Below are positions 10,134-22,396 of a stretch of 64,000 bases of DNA, in pieces. The stretch covers positions 62,001 to 126,000 of the forward strand of contig ML058406.1 of the NCBI GenBank assembly GCA_003013855.2. Direction: 5' to 3'. The notes beneath the pieces were generated by a model. It was given only the letters and a program-made list of their open reading frames with translations, was not told the origin of the DNA and did no database searches. Each line of letters opens with the position of its first letter. Position 1 is the first letter of the stretch. A program made the position numbers and the translations under genes. The stretch comes from Liriodendron chinense (Eukaryota > Streptophyta > Magnoliopsida > Magnoliales > Magnoliaceae).

Positions 10134-11984
10134 CATCCAATCAAGGTTTAGGACCACAGTAGATGGCTAATGGTATGCCCAGCCAACGCCAATTAGTGGC
10201 TACACACATCATGTGTATGTCCCTATAGTTATTTTGTTTAGGGTTTGGGTTGGGTCTGGTCAGATCATGTCATCTGCCTGCAAATATTGATTATTCTGAT
10301 TTGGTTACTTAACTAATTGAGCTATGGACATTCGGTGCACGGTTGAAATGAAAACAAGGCAGCAGCCCTAATTCCGAAAAGAAGTGGCCTAGAGTCATGG
10401 TTAGTATTGCTCAACCAATATAATTCTGGATTTCGATCTACAGTGGGTGCTACAGTTTGGATCAGTGATGCTACATGTACAGCTTCTGAGTTCCTGCTAA
10501 GGGTGTCAATGGCTGCGTACAGGTTGGGTTGGGGTACCTGTTTACTAAATGAGCCAAGAATTGTAGCTAGCCCAACTCATTTAAAATTCATCAATCCCAC
10601 GCCCAACACATTTCATTGTAACTTGAGAGGGCTGACTGACTTGACCTGACATGGCACGCCCTTGCTCAAGTTTAAGAACAGGACACAATGCAAAAGTCAT
10701 GCAGAGCCCGACCCAATTAGTGGATACATACACTACATGCATACATATATCTATGTTTCTACCCTTTTCTTTTATTTGTTTGTTTTGGGTTCTGGGCTGG
10801 CCAGGCGGGCCATGTCACCTACTCCAGTTCATTGATGAGCTATATGGGCAGGTTGGGTTGAATAGATGTTCAACTCCAGCCCATGGTAAATAAGACACAT
10901 TTTTTTAGCCCGAACCCAACCTGCTACCTATCTAGGTGGGATGGGTTGGATCCATGTTCAACCCAAGCCTGATGCATTTACCTAAATGGACCACATGCTC
11001 TAGCACCTGCCAGATCTGCTCGCTATTTAACTTGGACCGATCCCATCTCAGAGAGCATTGGCCCCGTTGACCCAAGGGATGATCCACCCATTGCCACTCC
11101 CGGTTCCCTCTTCCATCAGATTCCACCCCGTATCACCTTAGGGCCAGTTTGGATTCAGTAAAATGGTGGGAAAGGAAATGAGGTTTCTTAATAAACCCTT
11201 TTTCTTCTTGTGTTTAAGAAACCACAAGGACGGAGGAAAAACCAATTTCCTTTGCAGCCAATTTTTACAAAATCGGCCTTTTATTTTCTCACCCAATTCT
11301 TTCGGAAAGGTCGTTTCCTTTCCCCATGTTTTCTGGTCGCTATAACTTTGCCTAAGTTGATTGCCTACTAAACTATCTTGCTACTGTCGGTGCTATGTGG
11401 TACCCACCATGATGTACGTATTTTATCAACGCGACCATCCATTTTATTCATATCATTTGAGGGCACAAGCCCAAAAATGAGGCGGATCCAAATCTCAAGT
11501 GGGCCCCATAACAAAAAAAATGGTGCTGATTAAATATTTCTACCATTAAAAACTTCCTAGAGCCCACTATAATGTTTATTTGCCATCCAACTTGTTGATG
11601 AGATCACAGACTTCGATGAAGGGAAAACACAAATACCAGCCTGATCCAAAACTTTTTTTTAGCTCCTAAGAAGCTCATCATTATTTCTTATGGTTTGGTC
11701 CACCTGAGATTTGGATATGCATCATTTTTTGGTTCATGACATAAAATGCTTGACAAAATGGACGAGTGGTGTGGATAAAATACAGACATATAGGTGGTTC
11801 CGGCCTAGCCTGACAAGGGACTCTCTCTATCAGTCCATGAACATCCAATGTTGTCGGCTGAAAAAAGTTGTGATACTCTGGCTGAGTATAGTAGATGATG
11901 CGCATGCATTTAGAATTTGCATGTAAGAAATTTAGAAATTTAAAATAAATTACACAAATTATTGGTTCCTCTTTCAATGTGAAC
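10134..11984. other. Intergenic DNA with a dispersed 'GTGGGCCCACC' repeat
   Basis: No supported gene. About 11385-11800 is a copy of a dispersed repeat with phrases such as 'acccaccatgatgtacgtattttat', 'cccaaaaatgag' and 'tttatttgccatccaac'. The same phrases occur, partly inverted, at 12545-12765, 14045-14290 and 47395-47875. It has no coding capacity and is probably a non-autonomous DNA transposon family; the superfamily is not resolvable by eye. Confidence 0.5.
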
Positions 11985-12155
11985 TTTTTTTTATTTTATT
12001 TTATTTTATTTATTTTTTACATACGCACCATACCCCCACATACACCCATGCACTCACACCACACGCACACCAGTGTAATTTCACTACAAACTCATGACCT
12101 CGTGTTGAAACTCTTATGAGTCTACCACCAAGGTATGAGTAAGGACCCAATTTAG
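11985..12155 (-). repeat. Probable tRNA-derived SINE (reverse orientation)
   Basis: Read on the - strand there is an A-box-like 'ccttggtggtagactc', then 'gaggtcatgagtttg' in the B-box position, a GT-rich body, and an A-rich tail (the TTTTA-type run at about 11986-12018 on +). The design resembles the SINE at 13866-14047. Target duplications are not clear. Confidence 0.5.
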
Positions 12156-12330
12156 ACATGAACCAAGTATTACCCTTGTTGGATCATCTTCCTAATAGAT
12201 TAGTGAAAATTGGTAAAAGTATTTAATGGTCTTATTACAAAGATATCAAAGATTAGGATTATTCAGCAAATCTGACTTTGGCACCATGACTTTGAGACAA
12301 TGGCTTCCATAGTCTAGCTAGCTTAATTTA

Positions 12331-12972
12331 GGGCCTGTTTGGTTGCAGAATCCAGATTCTAGAGAAAATCTAGATTCCCCTTTTGGAATCCAAAATTGTA
12401 GAAACTAGAGTGGAACCCAAGTTTCATCTGGAACTTGCTGGTTGGTTGAAAAAGGTGCAATTTCCAACCATTGCTTGTGGCATGACCCACTTGGGCTTCA
12501 GATCCGCCTGAGAACCTTACCTTTGGTCTATTGTAGTCGCGCAAGACAGATGGCTAGGTTGGATGGCAAATAAACATTATAGTAGGCCCTAGGAAGTTTT
12601 TAATGGTGGACCTTCAATCAACACTGTTTTCCTGTGGTGTGGCTCACTTGTGATTTAGATCTGCCTCATTTTTTGTCCAATGCCCTTAATTGAGCTCTCA
12701 AAATTGATGGACCATGTGGATATAAAACACGTACATTATAGATGTACAACACATATATGGAGGTGGTGACACTCACTTCCGTCTCTTTTTTCCTTCCTAA
12801 AAAATGGTCGCCCACTTCGTTTCCACTAATCCCGGTTCTAGTACATTTAGGCTTCCAGACAGAATCCTGTTTGACCGGAACTTGCCACCAAACACACCAG
12901 TTAAAATAAGATTCTGCTGGAATCCGAATTTTAGGCTGAAAACGGGTTTCTAGATGCCAATGAAACGGGCCC
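12331..12972. mobile_element. Tourist-like (PIF/Harbinger) MITE
   Basis: The left end 'GGGCCTGTTTGGTTGCA' pairs with the inverted right end 'GGGCCCGTTTCATTGGCA'. Both ends are flanked by the trinucleotide TTA (12328-12330 and 12973-12975), the target preference of PIF/Harbinger elements. At 642 bp it has no transposase. The middle (about 12545-12765) matches the dispersed 'GTGGGCC' repeat, so either that sequence was captured or a second small element landed inside. Confidence 0.7.
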
Positions 12973-12975
12973 TTA

Positions 12976-13865
12976 AGGTCTGAGTTCAATGCACACAATT
13001 TAAGTTTCTATGGATCAAGCTTTGTGAGTGCATGAAATAACTCACGTTTTAAAGTAGCAATCCCTCTTTTTTTTTTCTTTTTTTAAATAGGTACCTGATA
13101 ACTTTCTTTAAGTTTCACATGGGGTCACTATGTTCTCTGTGTCAAATCCACTAAGTCCATTGGAATCGTCCCTCAATGTTATGCACTAGGACAAACATAT
13201 CTGCCCAATCCACAACTTAGGTGGGCCATATCATAAGAAACTGTGGGGACAAGATGAACATGGATTTGTATTCTAGTACGTTCTATCTACCCTGTTCATT
13301 AGATGCCCCATAGAGGAATAGTTCCACACTACAAAGGAAATATTAATTGATAATTCCATACATCACCATGGGAAAAAAATGTGCACCACATGATACCAAA
13401 AAAAATCTCAAGAGAAATTTATTTTATCTAATATATGATTCGAAAACAAACTTAAATTTTTTTTTTTTTTCAAAAGCATTGTTGATGAACAAACATAAAA
13501 AACAACGATTCCCTTCCCACTCTTTTCACGAATCCAAATACACAGACCAACCACAATACAATGTCCTTGAGAGAAATCATTTAGTACATCAAGAGCACCA
13601 TAAACTAAAAAGGATGGGGATTGCGTATTAAGTAACTCAGCATGCTATAGATTGTAAATTCTGTTGGGCCGGCTGTGATGAATGTGTCTTATCCACCCAT
13701 TTGTCTCCTTTTCCAGTTCATTTTATAAAAATTGAAGCATATCCAAGGATCAAGTGCAACACTAAGCATTCATGTTTACTGTTGAAAACTTCTACGGAGT
13801 CACAGAAGTCCGTTTTGGATTTAATTGATATTTGTGTTTCCCTTTCATGCACGTCTCTTCAACCC
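12976..13865. other. Intergenic DNA, nothing recognised
   Basis: AT-rich with short T runs (about 13070-13084 and 13458-13470). The open frames are short and lack any family resemblance. Confidence 0.5.
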
Positions 13866-14047
13866 TTTTTTTTTTTTTTTTTTTTTTTTTGTGGTTAGTA
13901 TACACACCCCATTGTTAGTAGAGCCACCCACCCTTGTCAGTCACACAGTAATGCTAGCCACCCCTACTTTGGGAATCGATACCATGACCTCAGTTTTGAA
14001 ATGAGGCTATCTTCAGTCGGTCTACCACTTGAGCTATGGATCCGGGT
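13866..14047 (-). repeat. tRNA-derived SINE (reverse orientation)
   Basis: On the - strand it reads 'ggatccatagctcaagtgg' with an A box (tagctcaagtggtaga), then a B-box-like 'ggtatcgattcc', then a body and a 22-base A tail (T run at about 13869-13890 on +). RNA polymerase III boxes at tRNA-like spacing plus the A tail define a SINE. Odd point: 'ggttagtatacaccc' lies on both sides in inverted order (about 13893-13909 and 14045-14060), so the body could fold as a hairpin. Confidence 0.65.
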
Positions 14048-16089
14048 GTATACTAACCATCGCTGTGGGTCTTATGAACAAGTCGGATGACAAATAAACA
14101 TTACTGTGGGCCCTAAGAAAGTTTCGATGGTGGATGTCATTATTTCTGTTGTTTCTTGTGGTGTGGCCCACTTGAGCTTTGGATGTGCTTCAATTTTGGG
14201 CTCATGCAAAATGAGCTGGAAAGATGGATGGACAGTGTGAATAAGGCACATACATCATGGTGGGCACCACAGAGCTGAGTTAAGGGCTCCACAGAGTTTA
14301 GTTATTCAACGCAATCCGCGTCCAAACTAAAATGGTCATAGTTGCATCGGAGCATGTGGACAGCCATACCAGCCGATCTGGTATACCCATTTGTTCCAGC
14401 TAACATTTCATACAGCACAATGCAATAATCGGACTCGTTGGCTAATCCTCATCGTCGAAGTTTCAGCCTTTCCCCTTTAGCCATTTGTTGTCAAAGACAT
14501 TAATGGGATCGTTACGATTGCACGATCATAGTGATGCTTCAGAGCCACAACAAATCCATGACAACCAAATGAATGATTCAATGATCTATCTTCATAAAAT
14601 ATCTCCGTCGTCAATTTTATAGGTTATCCATAGGATGGTCAGATTCATCCCATCAGGGGAATTGTTGCTCCATAGCTCAAAAAGTATGAGCTGGACCTAA
14701 TGGACGGTCCAGATCGATTGATTTAGACGATCCACATGTCCTTGTTCGACAAGAAAGTAACTTATAAAATTGCTTTTTCCCCGGCGTGGAATAAGCACGC
14801 TTCGCTCTAACGCTTAAAACGTAAGCACCGACCATCATGGTAGAAGTGTTATGCTCCCTCATGTGTCATCCACACATGAAGATGCATATGGTCATGTATG
14901 CACCTTTAGTATAATAAAAAAATGATTTCCTATTCATCCAAACACCTTTATAATAACGGTTGCACATGGGGACTTGGGCTACTATAATATTTGATTTAAG
15001 GCGCCAAACCCATGATTATCAAAGGCTGGGATTGCTTTTTGATCTTTTCATTTCTTTTTTTCTCTTTTTAGTAAGGAAAATGTAGACAATCGTGGCGACA
15101 TCACAAGGGGTTGGGAGAAACGTATGCATCACATAAAAAAGCTTACCTTAAAAACTTAAAGCCAATACTTTTAAGCTTGTGAAGTGGGCCACAGCTACAA
15201 GAAAGGAATCTATGGACTAAGATATAGGGTTTGATGCTTTAGCTTTGTTTGGCCTGGAGGAGGTCATGCACATGGATCTAAGTGGGTTGCACCCATATAT
15301 TAGTATTATAAAAATTACAAGCATAACACCTCTCCTAAGCATATGATATGAAATATCTCTTTCCATGAATAAAATACTAACCATGTCATGATTGTTTCAA
15401 GTGGTGGTGAAGGTTTGTTAATGAGGGTGAGTGTAATGAAGGCTGGTTGTGTCTAAGCTTTTCTAAACAAAGCAAAATGATTAGGGTTTAAAGGCCTTTT
15501 TTAAGGTTGATATACAGGTTAGGGTTTAGAATCCAAAAAAATAAGAAACAAGCCGAATAAGATGATTTGTACACATGTGCATTGCCGGCAGACGTGGAGC
15601 AAGTGTACATCGATTTTCACCCGACGGTATCTAACCCCCACCATAGATGGGCCTGAACCTTCTTTTCTTTTGATTAATGTACAATGGCATTGTCATTGAT
15701 GGTCGACAATTGGACGGATAATATTATTAATAGAATGTGGGTTTTTTGTTAGGACACGTGTATGGTGATTTGGACGGTTTGGATTGAGGTAATATGTGCC
15801 ATGGTGTGGTAGTTGTGTGGATGCACATGGATTAAATGATTAGTGGTATGGGAAAGAAAAGGAGGAGGGCAGGTGAGTGCATTTCCCTCACCATCTTATC
15901 ATCTGAGGCATATGTATAGGGATTGACAGCTCTTTTAATTCGATAAATGATAAGGATGTCGGTGTCTATTGTTTTCACACCCTCCCACTTTTACAACCAG
16001 CTAAGCTTTACATAACATGAGTGGGAGAGATTGCTTTGGGGGACCTTGTATAGGAGGCAACCGTGAAAAATAAAAATACATACAATGTA
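14048..16089. other. Intergenic DNA; another dispersed 'GTGGGCC' repeat copy
   Basis: 14048-14290 matches the dispersed repeat of 11385-11800 and 47395-47875 ('gatgacaaataaacattactgtggg', 'gtggcccacttgagctttggat', 'acatacatcatggtgggc'). From 14291 to 16089 I see nothing assignable: AT-rich DNA, no long ORFs, no terminal repeats. Confidence 0.5.
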
Positions 16090-16457
16090 AAATGCTTTCA
16101 TCCAACCAGTTGGATAAGTTGTCTACCCATCAGTTAACTTCCAACCTATCATTTATGTGAGAAATCCACCCCGTCTAATAGGTTGGTCACATGATAAGGA
16201 TCACTTTTGTAAAATTCAGCCCTATCCACTCATCAGGTTGACCACACCATGGAAATTAATGCATAGCCACTAATAAATAAAAAATAAAAGTGTGGTCTGA
16301 TAGACACGTGTATTGGTGGAGATGATTTTTATATAAGTGATCCTCATGATAGGGCAAACCTATTGGACAGGTTGGATGTCGCATGCACATGACTTATTAG
16401 AAGTTATTTGCCGGGTGGACGGAAACTTATTTTCCAACCAGTCGGATGTGAACATTT
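16090..16457. repeat. Foldback (MITE-like) element
   Basis: Two long imperfect arms face each other: about 16090-16215 ('catccaaccagttgg', 'aataggttggtcacatgataaggatcac') and about 16333-16457 ('gtgatcctcatgatagg', 'ccaaccagtcggatg'), around a ~115-bp loop. There is no coding capacity. Target duplications were not identified, so the superfamily is unknown. Confidence 0.6.
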
Positions 16458-17389
16458 ATTAAGTATAATAACATTGAGACATGGGCCTTGATACCTTTGT
16501 AAGAAACTGAGGTAAGCTACATGTAGAAACGAATAGTGCACACGTGCGAGTGTACTTGTTTTGGTACCCATCTTCAGAAGTGCCAACCTGGAGCACGTGC
16601 ACTGTATATCAGGTCATCGCTGTGGACCATTGGTTGATTTCTTTCCACCGTTCATTTCCTTTCCACCACATTGGCACGCTTGGGAAGTAGACCAGCTTCT
16701 TTTTTTTTTTTCTTTTTTTCTTTTTTTTTCTTTTGGCTTATGGTATTTAAATGTGGGAGCCCACGTGATGAGTGGTTTGAATCTCTCACATATGGCACGT
16801 GTGATGGAAACCAGTAAGAAAGCGGGACACGTGAGTGGTCCAGCTAAAGACAACGTTGTGGAAAATATTTCAATGGGAACGAGGTTGAACTGGCTTAAGG
16901 AATCCCACCCAGAGCTAGAAGGCTAAAATAGGGGCAGACAACAAGACAAACAGATGAGTGGGATTTCAGGCGCAGGCCCAGGCCGACGGGCTTGAGATGG
17001 GCCTGGGCCTTGCATTTCTTTTTACTCGGTTTTCTCTTAATGACTTAGGGCAATATTGGCACGTGCCATAAGGATGTGTAATGTGCATAAGCTTATTTTA
17101 CACTGTTTAATAAATAACGATGATTCTCCTAATAAATAACTATGATTCTTCAACCGTACACATGGCATAGCTGCATAGCAATACAGACTGTCCAGATCGC
17201 TGACTCAATCATGAGGTTGAGCATGACCTAAAAAACTGCATAAATAATCTTAAGGTGGCATTTGGATCGTAAGTAGCTTATGCCACAGGTAACTTATCTT
17301 GGTTTCTACTTACTCAGCTGGTATCAATCAAAAAGTAAAAACACGAGTTAGGTTTCTAATGTTATTAGTAATTATCCTTCATGGTTGTT
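16458..17389. other. Intergenic DNA, nothing recognised
   Basis: Contains a T-rich tract (about 16700-16733). The 121-codon frame at 16561 spans it and has no recognisable domain. 17259-17290 ('ggcatttggatcgtaagtagcttat') resembles, inverted, the AT-rich segment at 20340-20460, so the stretch 17259-20470 may be one larger element around the minisatellite. Confidence 0.4.
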
Positions 17390-17797
17390 TTGTCCCCTCA
17401 TCCACCAACCATCATCTGGGAGCAACCTTTGATATGAACCATTCATTGCGTGGGCCCCACCATTGATGTGGGCTGTCCATCATATGCGCTCCATCTTAGA
17501 TGTGGGTCATTCATCATTATGGACTGACCTTTAATGTGCACCATTTATTATGTGGGCCATCATCAATGTTATTGTCTACCATGTGGGGCTCACCTTTAAT
17601 ATCTATCATGCATCATGTGGGCCCCACCTCTGATGTGGGCCATTCATCATGCAGGGCCCACCTTGGATATGAGAAACTCATCATTAGGGTTGACCTTTGA
17701 TGTGGATTATCCATAATGTGGGGCCTACCTTGATGTGGACCATCCATCATGTGTGGCCCACCACTATTAATTTCCTATCATGTGGAGCCTACCTTTG
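17390..17797. repeat. Minisatellite, left part
   Basis: Degenerate head-to-tail copies of a ~35-45 bp unit close to 'gatgtgggccatccatcatgtgg.gcccacctt'. The array continues at 19828, interrupted by a solo LTR. The 66-codon ORF here is a by-product. Confidence 0.85.
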
Positions 17798-19827
17798 TGA
17801 AAATATGTCGGGTGGTCTAACATGACACCAACGTATACACGTGCGGAAGCATAGAGAGCGGAGCAACTACAATTATAGCTAAGTCTTAGGAGGGGGGAGG
17901 GGGTGATTAGGACCTTTTAAAATCTTTTCGCTTGTTTAACAGTTTTATCAAATTAAACTAAGTAGGCAATTAATACTTTGGCTTCCAAGCTTAAGTGGAT
18001 CCAATCACAAGGCTAACATATAACAATTAAACAACCTAGCCTAAGTAAGCGTAGATTAACATATGATTAAACTAATCAAGCATCTAATGTATGCAACTCA
18101 AGTAGACTATATGAGAGTGGATCATATAAGTTCAAGTCTATTCAAGAAGTGAAAGTACATCATGTGTGTGTAGATGTGCCTATTAATTCCTAGCATACAT
18201 TCTAATTAAGTATGCATAATTAAATAATTAAACACAATGCATAATAAGAAATGTGCTAAAATACAATCACAAACCTAACAATGTATAGTGCTTCTACTTC
18301 TGGTCTACTCTACTCCCGGTTCAAGTACTTAACCCCTTTGAGCACACCAACATTCACTAGGGAGTTTAAATCTGGTTCCTCCTAACCAAGTTGTTTTAAA
18401 TCGGATTCACCCAACCGAAACGTTTACAGGTTCCTTCCAATCTACACGTTCACACTCGTGTTGGTGGCTCCTCTTGGAGACTTGTTTAGGCTCTACAACC
18501 AAGCCAATGTCCTACAACCGAACCTCAATAGTTTTAGGCTCTACAACCCAGCCAAGGTCTTATAATTGAACCTACTCTTGCTGGAGGCTCCCCATTGGAG
18601 ACTCAATTCGACCCTACAATAGGGTCTAGGTCCTACAACCGAACCTATCGAGTTTGAAGACAAACTCTACACTCAATTCTTACTAGGAAAAAGAGTGGAA
18701 TCAAAGTCTTACAAATGATAACTTACTTATCGGATTGAGCCCCTTTGTAGCGCCGCTTCGGGTTGGTTGATCTTCACTCTCCTGTGCTTTAATCAACTCC
18801 CCTTGTGATCCCCCGATGTTGTTGTAGATGCTTTATTAATGCTTCAGCTCCAATGATCAATCCCCTTGCATTTGCTCTTCTTGAGATGTCGAAGGTGGAT
18901 AGGAGGTAGGTTTGAGATCTTTACAACTAATGAAAGTTGGTTGCCTAGAGAGTCTCACCTATAATGATCTCATAATAGACTTTAGATAGGAGTATGACTA
19001 TCTAGATCGGTCCAAACTCTAGAGATAAAAAGAGGGACAAGTGCATCTTCATCATGAGATTGGAATGCTTTATTCTTGTGATGAATCACAAGAAAGATCA
19101 CTTGCTAGGGTTAGGAATAGAGATTATAATGGTACGCAATGGTGGTAGCTTCTATTTCCTCAAAATCATTCTCCTGAAGCCCAAAGACCATATCTCCCGT
19201 ATTTAAAGAAAATCTCCAACAGTCATAAAACGGGCAGAAAAATAGTCACTTCGATATATTAAAATGTGATTTCTATAGATCGGAGTGATTTTCGATACAT
19301 CGAAATACCTGTTCGATATATCGAAGAATCTGTCCAGAGAATCAGCAAGCTGCTGGACAAAATTTTCGATATATCGAAAAGGGTTTCGACCACTCAATTC
19401 AATTAATCGAAGAAACTATACAGAGAGTTTGTAAGTTTGCTGGACATATTTTCGATATATCGAAGACCTATCAAACTAGTCTTCGATATATCGAAGGTAT
19501 ATCAGAAATTGCTATTTGGGTCAGATTGATTACAGCAACTTCCACCTCTTTTATTAATATAATTTATCATGTTTTTCTATATGATATAAAGTTAATAAGG
19601 ATGACTAAGGGTATTCCTAGTTGGTCCAAGTCATTTAAGAGGATTTGGTCCAAAGGGTTAGGGTCACCAAGGCATGTCATTTACCTGTTCTTCTTCCTTG
19701 ATGCTTTTTGTCCACTTGAATATTCGATATTCAACTTGTCAAGGATCAACCGACATTACAAACATGGATGTATATGATTGACAAATAAGGTGCACTAGTA
19801 TATATGCCACAGAAAAGTGCACTAACA
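17798..19827 (-). repeat. Solo LTR (probably reverse), not of the Athila family
   Basis: It runs from 'tgaaaatatgtcggg' to 'gtgcactaaca' (TG...CA) and is flanked by an exact 5-bp duplication CTTTG (17793-17797 and 19828-19832) that re-forms the minisatellite unit. There is no interior, so it is a solo LTR of 2030 bp. In the reverse reading it starts 'tgttagtgcac', followed by palindromes (19249-19500) and then a TATA-like 'tttaaatac' near 19197, the usual U3 order. The lineage is not determinable from the LTR alone; Ty1/copia is my guess from its length and style. Confidence 0.8.
19249..19500. promoter_or_regulatory. Cluster of TTCGATATATCGAA palindromes
   Basis: Within ~250 bp there are four exact 'tcgatatatcgaa' copies and several variants (tcgatacatcgaa, tcgatatatt, taatcgaag). 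The full 14-base motif is a perfect palindrome. The copies are separated by two related spacers ('tgtccagagaatcagcaagctgctggaca' and 'acagagagtttgtaagtttgctggaca'), so the block grew by duplication. A role as paired-protein binding sites in U3 is inference. Confidence 0.7.
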
Positions 19828-20290
19828 CTTTGATGTGGACTGTTCATCATGTGGGCCCCACCTTCAATGTGGGTTGCCCATCATTAAGGGCTCGCCTTGG
19901 ATGTGGGTCATTCATCATTAAGGGTCAACCTTTGATGTTGACCATTCATCGTGTTTGCCCACTTCAATATGGGCCATCCATTGTGTGGGGTCCAGCTTCA
20001 ATGTCGACTACCCATCATGTGGAGCCCACCTTTGATGTGGACCATCCATCATGTAGGCCCCACGTTTGAAGTGGGTCATCCATCATACTAGCTTGCTTTG
20101 ATGTGGGCTTTTTATATTTATGGCCGACCTTTGATGTGGACCATCCATATGTTGGCCCACATTAATATGGGGTCTTCCATCATATAGGGCCTCCCTTTTA
20201 TGTAGACCGACCAATGTGTGAGCCCCACCTTTAATGTGGACAGTCTACCACGTGGGACTTCCTTTGATATGGCTGTGATAAAGCCTCTTT
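19828..20290. repeat. Minisatellite, right part
   Basis: Continues the array of 17390-17797 with units such as 'tttgatgtggaccatccatcatgtgg.gcccacc'. Frames in it are by-products. Confidence 0.85.
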
Positions 20291-21459
20291 TGACATGGAG
20301 CGAGTGAGAGAAGTAGAAAAATGGTAAGTTCAAAAGCTAAAAAAATATATATAAGTAGCTTTTGGTACATAAGTTACTTTTACAATAATGCTTACCCAAT
20401 TAACTTAAAGTGAAAAAAAGTAACTTAATTACTTAAGATAAATTAAAAAAATAACTTATTTGGTAGTGTCAAAATAGGGCATAATTGTCTGATTTTCCTT
20501 TGAATGTGAACCACTAGCTATATTTATGAAATGATAGCCACTAAAAATGAACAGTTAGCACCACCCGATGGATATTATTTCAGAGATCTTTTCCATCCAA
20601 TTGTGGGCCACAATTTCTATGGTTTTTATTTACTGTAAGCAAAGGAGAATGTACCACCATTTTGAAAACGGTAAAAAATTAATAAATTAGTGATGCCTGT
20701 GCAGGCAATGTAACTTGCTGCAAAGGCAACCAATGTACACGAAGAAGGTCACAGCATGATAGAGAGTCAACGATCTAAGCCGCTTATCACGAATTTCCTA
20801 TCATACAAAATACATGCCATGAAATCAGCCACATCAGTTTGTTGGATTGTCCTTAGGTTGTGAAAATAAACCATCAGATGTATGTGTGTCAATCCAAGCC
20901 GTTCAATGTATACGGACACTTTGATAACCACACGAACAAAATATGGTTGATTTAATCATTAGATGGGCTAAAGAATAAATTTAGATGTTTTTGGGTGGTT
21001 GTATATTGTTTTTTTAGAGCGGACCCAACCTTATGATTGAATTGTGAGATATTTGATTTACCTGATCATGATGGTGGAGTACATCTATGGGGCGGGCTGG
21101 ATGTCATACAAATGCCCAAGTGGCCCCACAATTCTCTAATTACTACCTTTTATGAAAAAATAAGGGATTTTTGGTAATTTAATCTCCTAAAAAAGCACCA
21201 CCTAGTAATTTTGGTTACTTGATGTAGCATTTAATTATATCCTTGTTCCCAATGAATTTTGTGTAAAAATCCCGAATAAGATGATCCAGGGATTTTGAAG
21301 TCCATCGACCCAATTGGTGCTTTAGGCTTCAAGACCTTTGTTTGGGCCCAGCCGTTGATTCCATAATGGATTTGGCCCATGTAAGCTAAGGTACAACAAT
21401 TAATCATGGGCTTGGGCTTATAGAACCCCAGGATTAACTGACATCACCTAAGTGAAAGT
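20291..21459. other. Intergenic DNA, nothing recognised
   Basis: About 20335-20470 is AT-rich with 'aagtaact/agttactt' repeats and may be the right edge of a small element around the minisatellite. The rest shows no gene, terminal repeat or family resemblance. Confidence 0.45.
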
Positions 21460-22318
21460 TGAAACTCCTCCAAAATAGAGATAAGTTGGACTGAAGCCCA
21501 TTAGGTTGGTTAGTAACATTTTTGAAATCCCAATCGTTTTGACAATTGCGTTATGGGGATATCCGCCGGGAGATTCATAACTTTCGATTATATAGCCCAT
21601 CATGATGGCCTCGATCAAGAATGTGATAACAACCTTGAGTGTGGCTAGTCTAACCCCACTCAGTTTTCTGTGACCCACATGGGCTGAGACTCCAACTACG
21701 AAGCATTAATATTATAATAGTCGGTATCCGAGTAGGAGCGAAGCAATCGGCAATACTTGCCCGTGGCTGTACCTAGTCTTTCAGCTCTCAATAGGCATTT
21801 TGGATATCTCAAAGCTAGCTAAGCTATCTATCTTATTGACATACTTAGTTTTATCGAGTACGCCTTCCCGACTACATAAGACTCAGATAACGTCTTCTGC
21901 AAGATACGGGATACACCTTCAAGAAACAGCCCAGTGAGATATCCGCCATACACAGAGAACATCGCGACTGTCTCGGAAGCAATCAACGCATTTGGCCGCA
22001 ATCACGACACCATCCGTACAGATCGTATCCCTACGTAATGAGAATCCCAGTCCTTTATGGTGGACAAAATTACTATAAAAAGTCCTCTGTGCTACAAATC
22101 AAGGTACGCAGTATATTCACTTATTTAGCTATCGCATGCTTCCTTCTCCATCATTGACTTAAGCATCGGAGGGCCATCAGTCGGTGCCCTCGGTGGCCGT
22201 CCTGACTTTGGCGGTGTTTTGCAGATAATCCAGCTTGTTCGTCCTTGATCACAGATTAGACGGCGGAGATACAAGTTGGTCCCTGATCAACATCTGTTGA
22301 TGATCTTTAGTATTAACA
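21460..22318 (+). repeat. 5' LTR of Tat-2 (left edge approximate)
   Basis: The right edge is firm: '...tattaaca' at 22318, followed by the primer-binding site. 'actataaaaag' near 22071 is a good TATA box, ~245 bp before the LTR end, and 'gacttaagcatcggagggcc' near 22155 is the Tat-wide R/U5 motif. The left edge is placed where 'tagagataagttggactgaag' resembles the start of the Tat-1 LTR; length 859 would fit its relatives (829-915). There is no 3' partner to confirm it. Confidence 0.5.
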
Positions 22319-22321
22319 GAT

Positions 22322-22340
22322 TGGCGCCCACCGTGCAGCC
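22322..22340 (+). promoter_or_regulatory. Primer-binding site of Tat-2
   Basis: 'tggcgcccaccgtgcagcc' lies three bases after the LTR end. It shares TGGCGCC with Tat-1 and Tat-3 but differs downstream, so the subfamilies may have used different primer contexts. Confidence 0.7.
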
Positions 22341-22396
22341 CGACTTTCGAATCTTTTTCGTTGCGTTTCCTGTGATCTTCTTCCCGAGTTGCCATA

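Noticed and set aside
11140..11350. MITE starting 'gggccagtttggattcag'
   Set aside because: Looks like a GGGCCTGTTTGG terminus, but no matching inverted end or target duplication was found.
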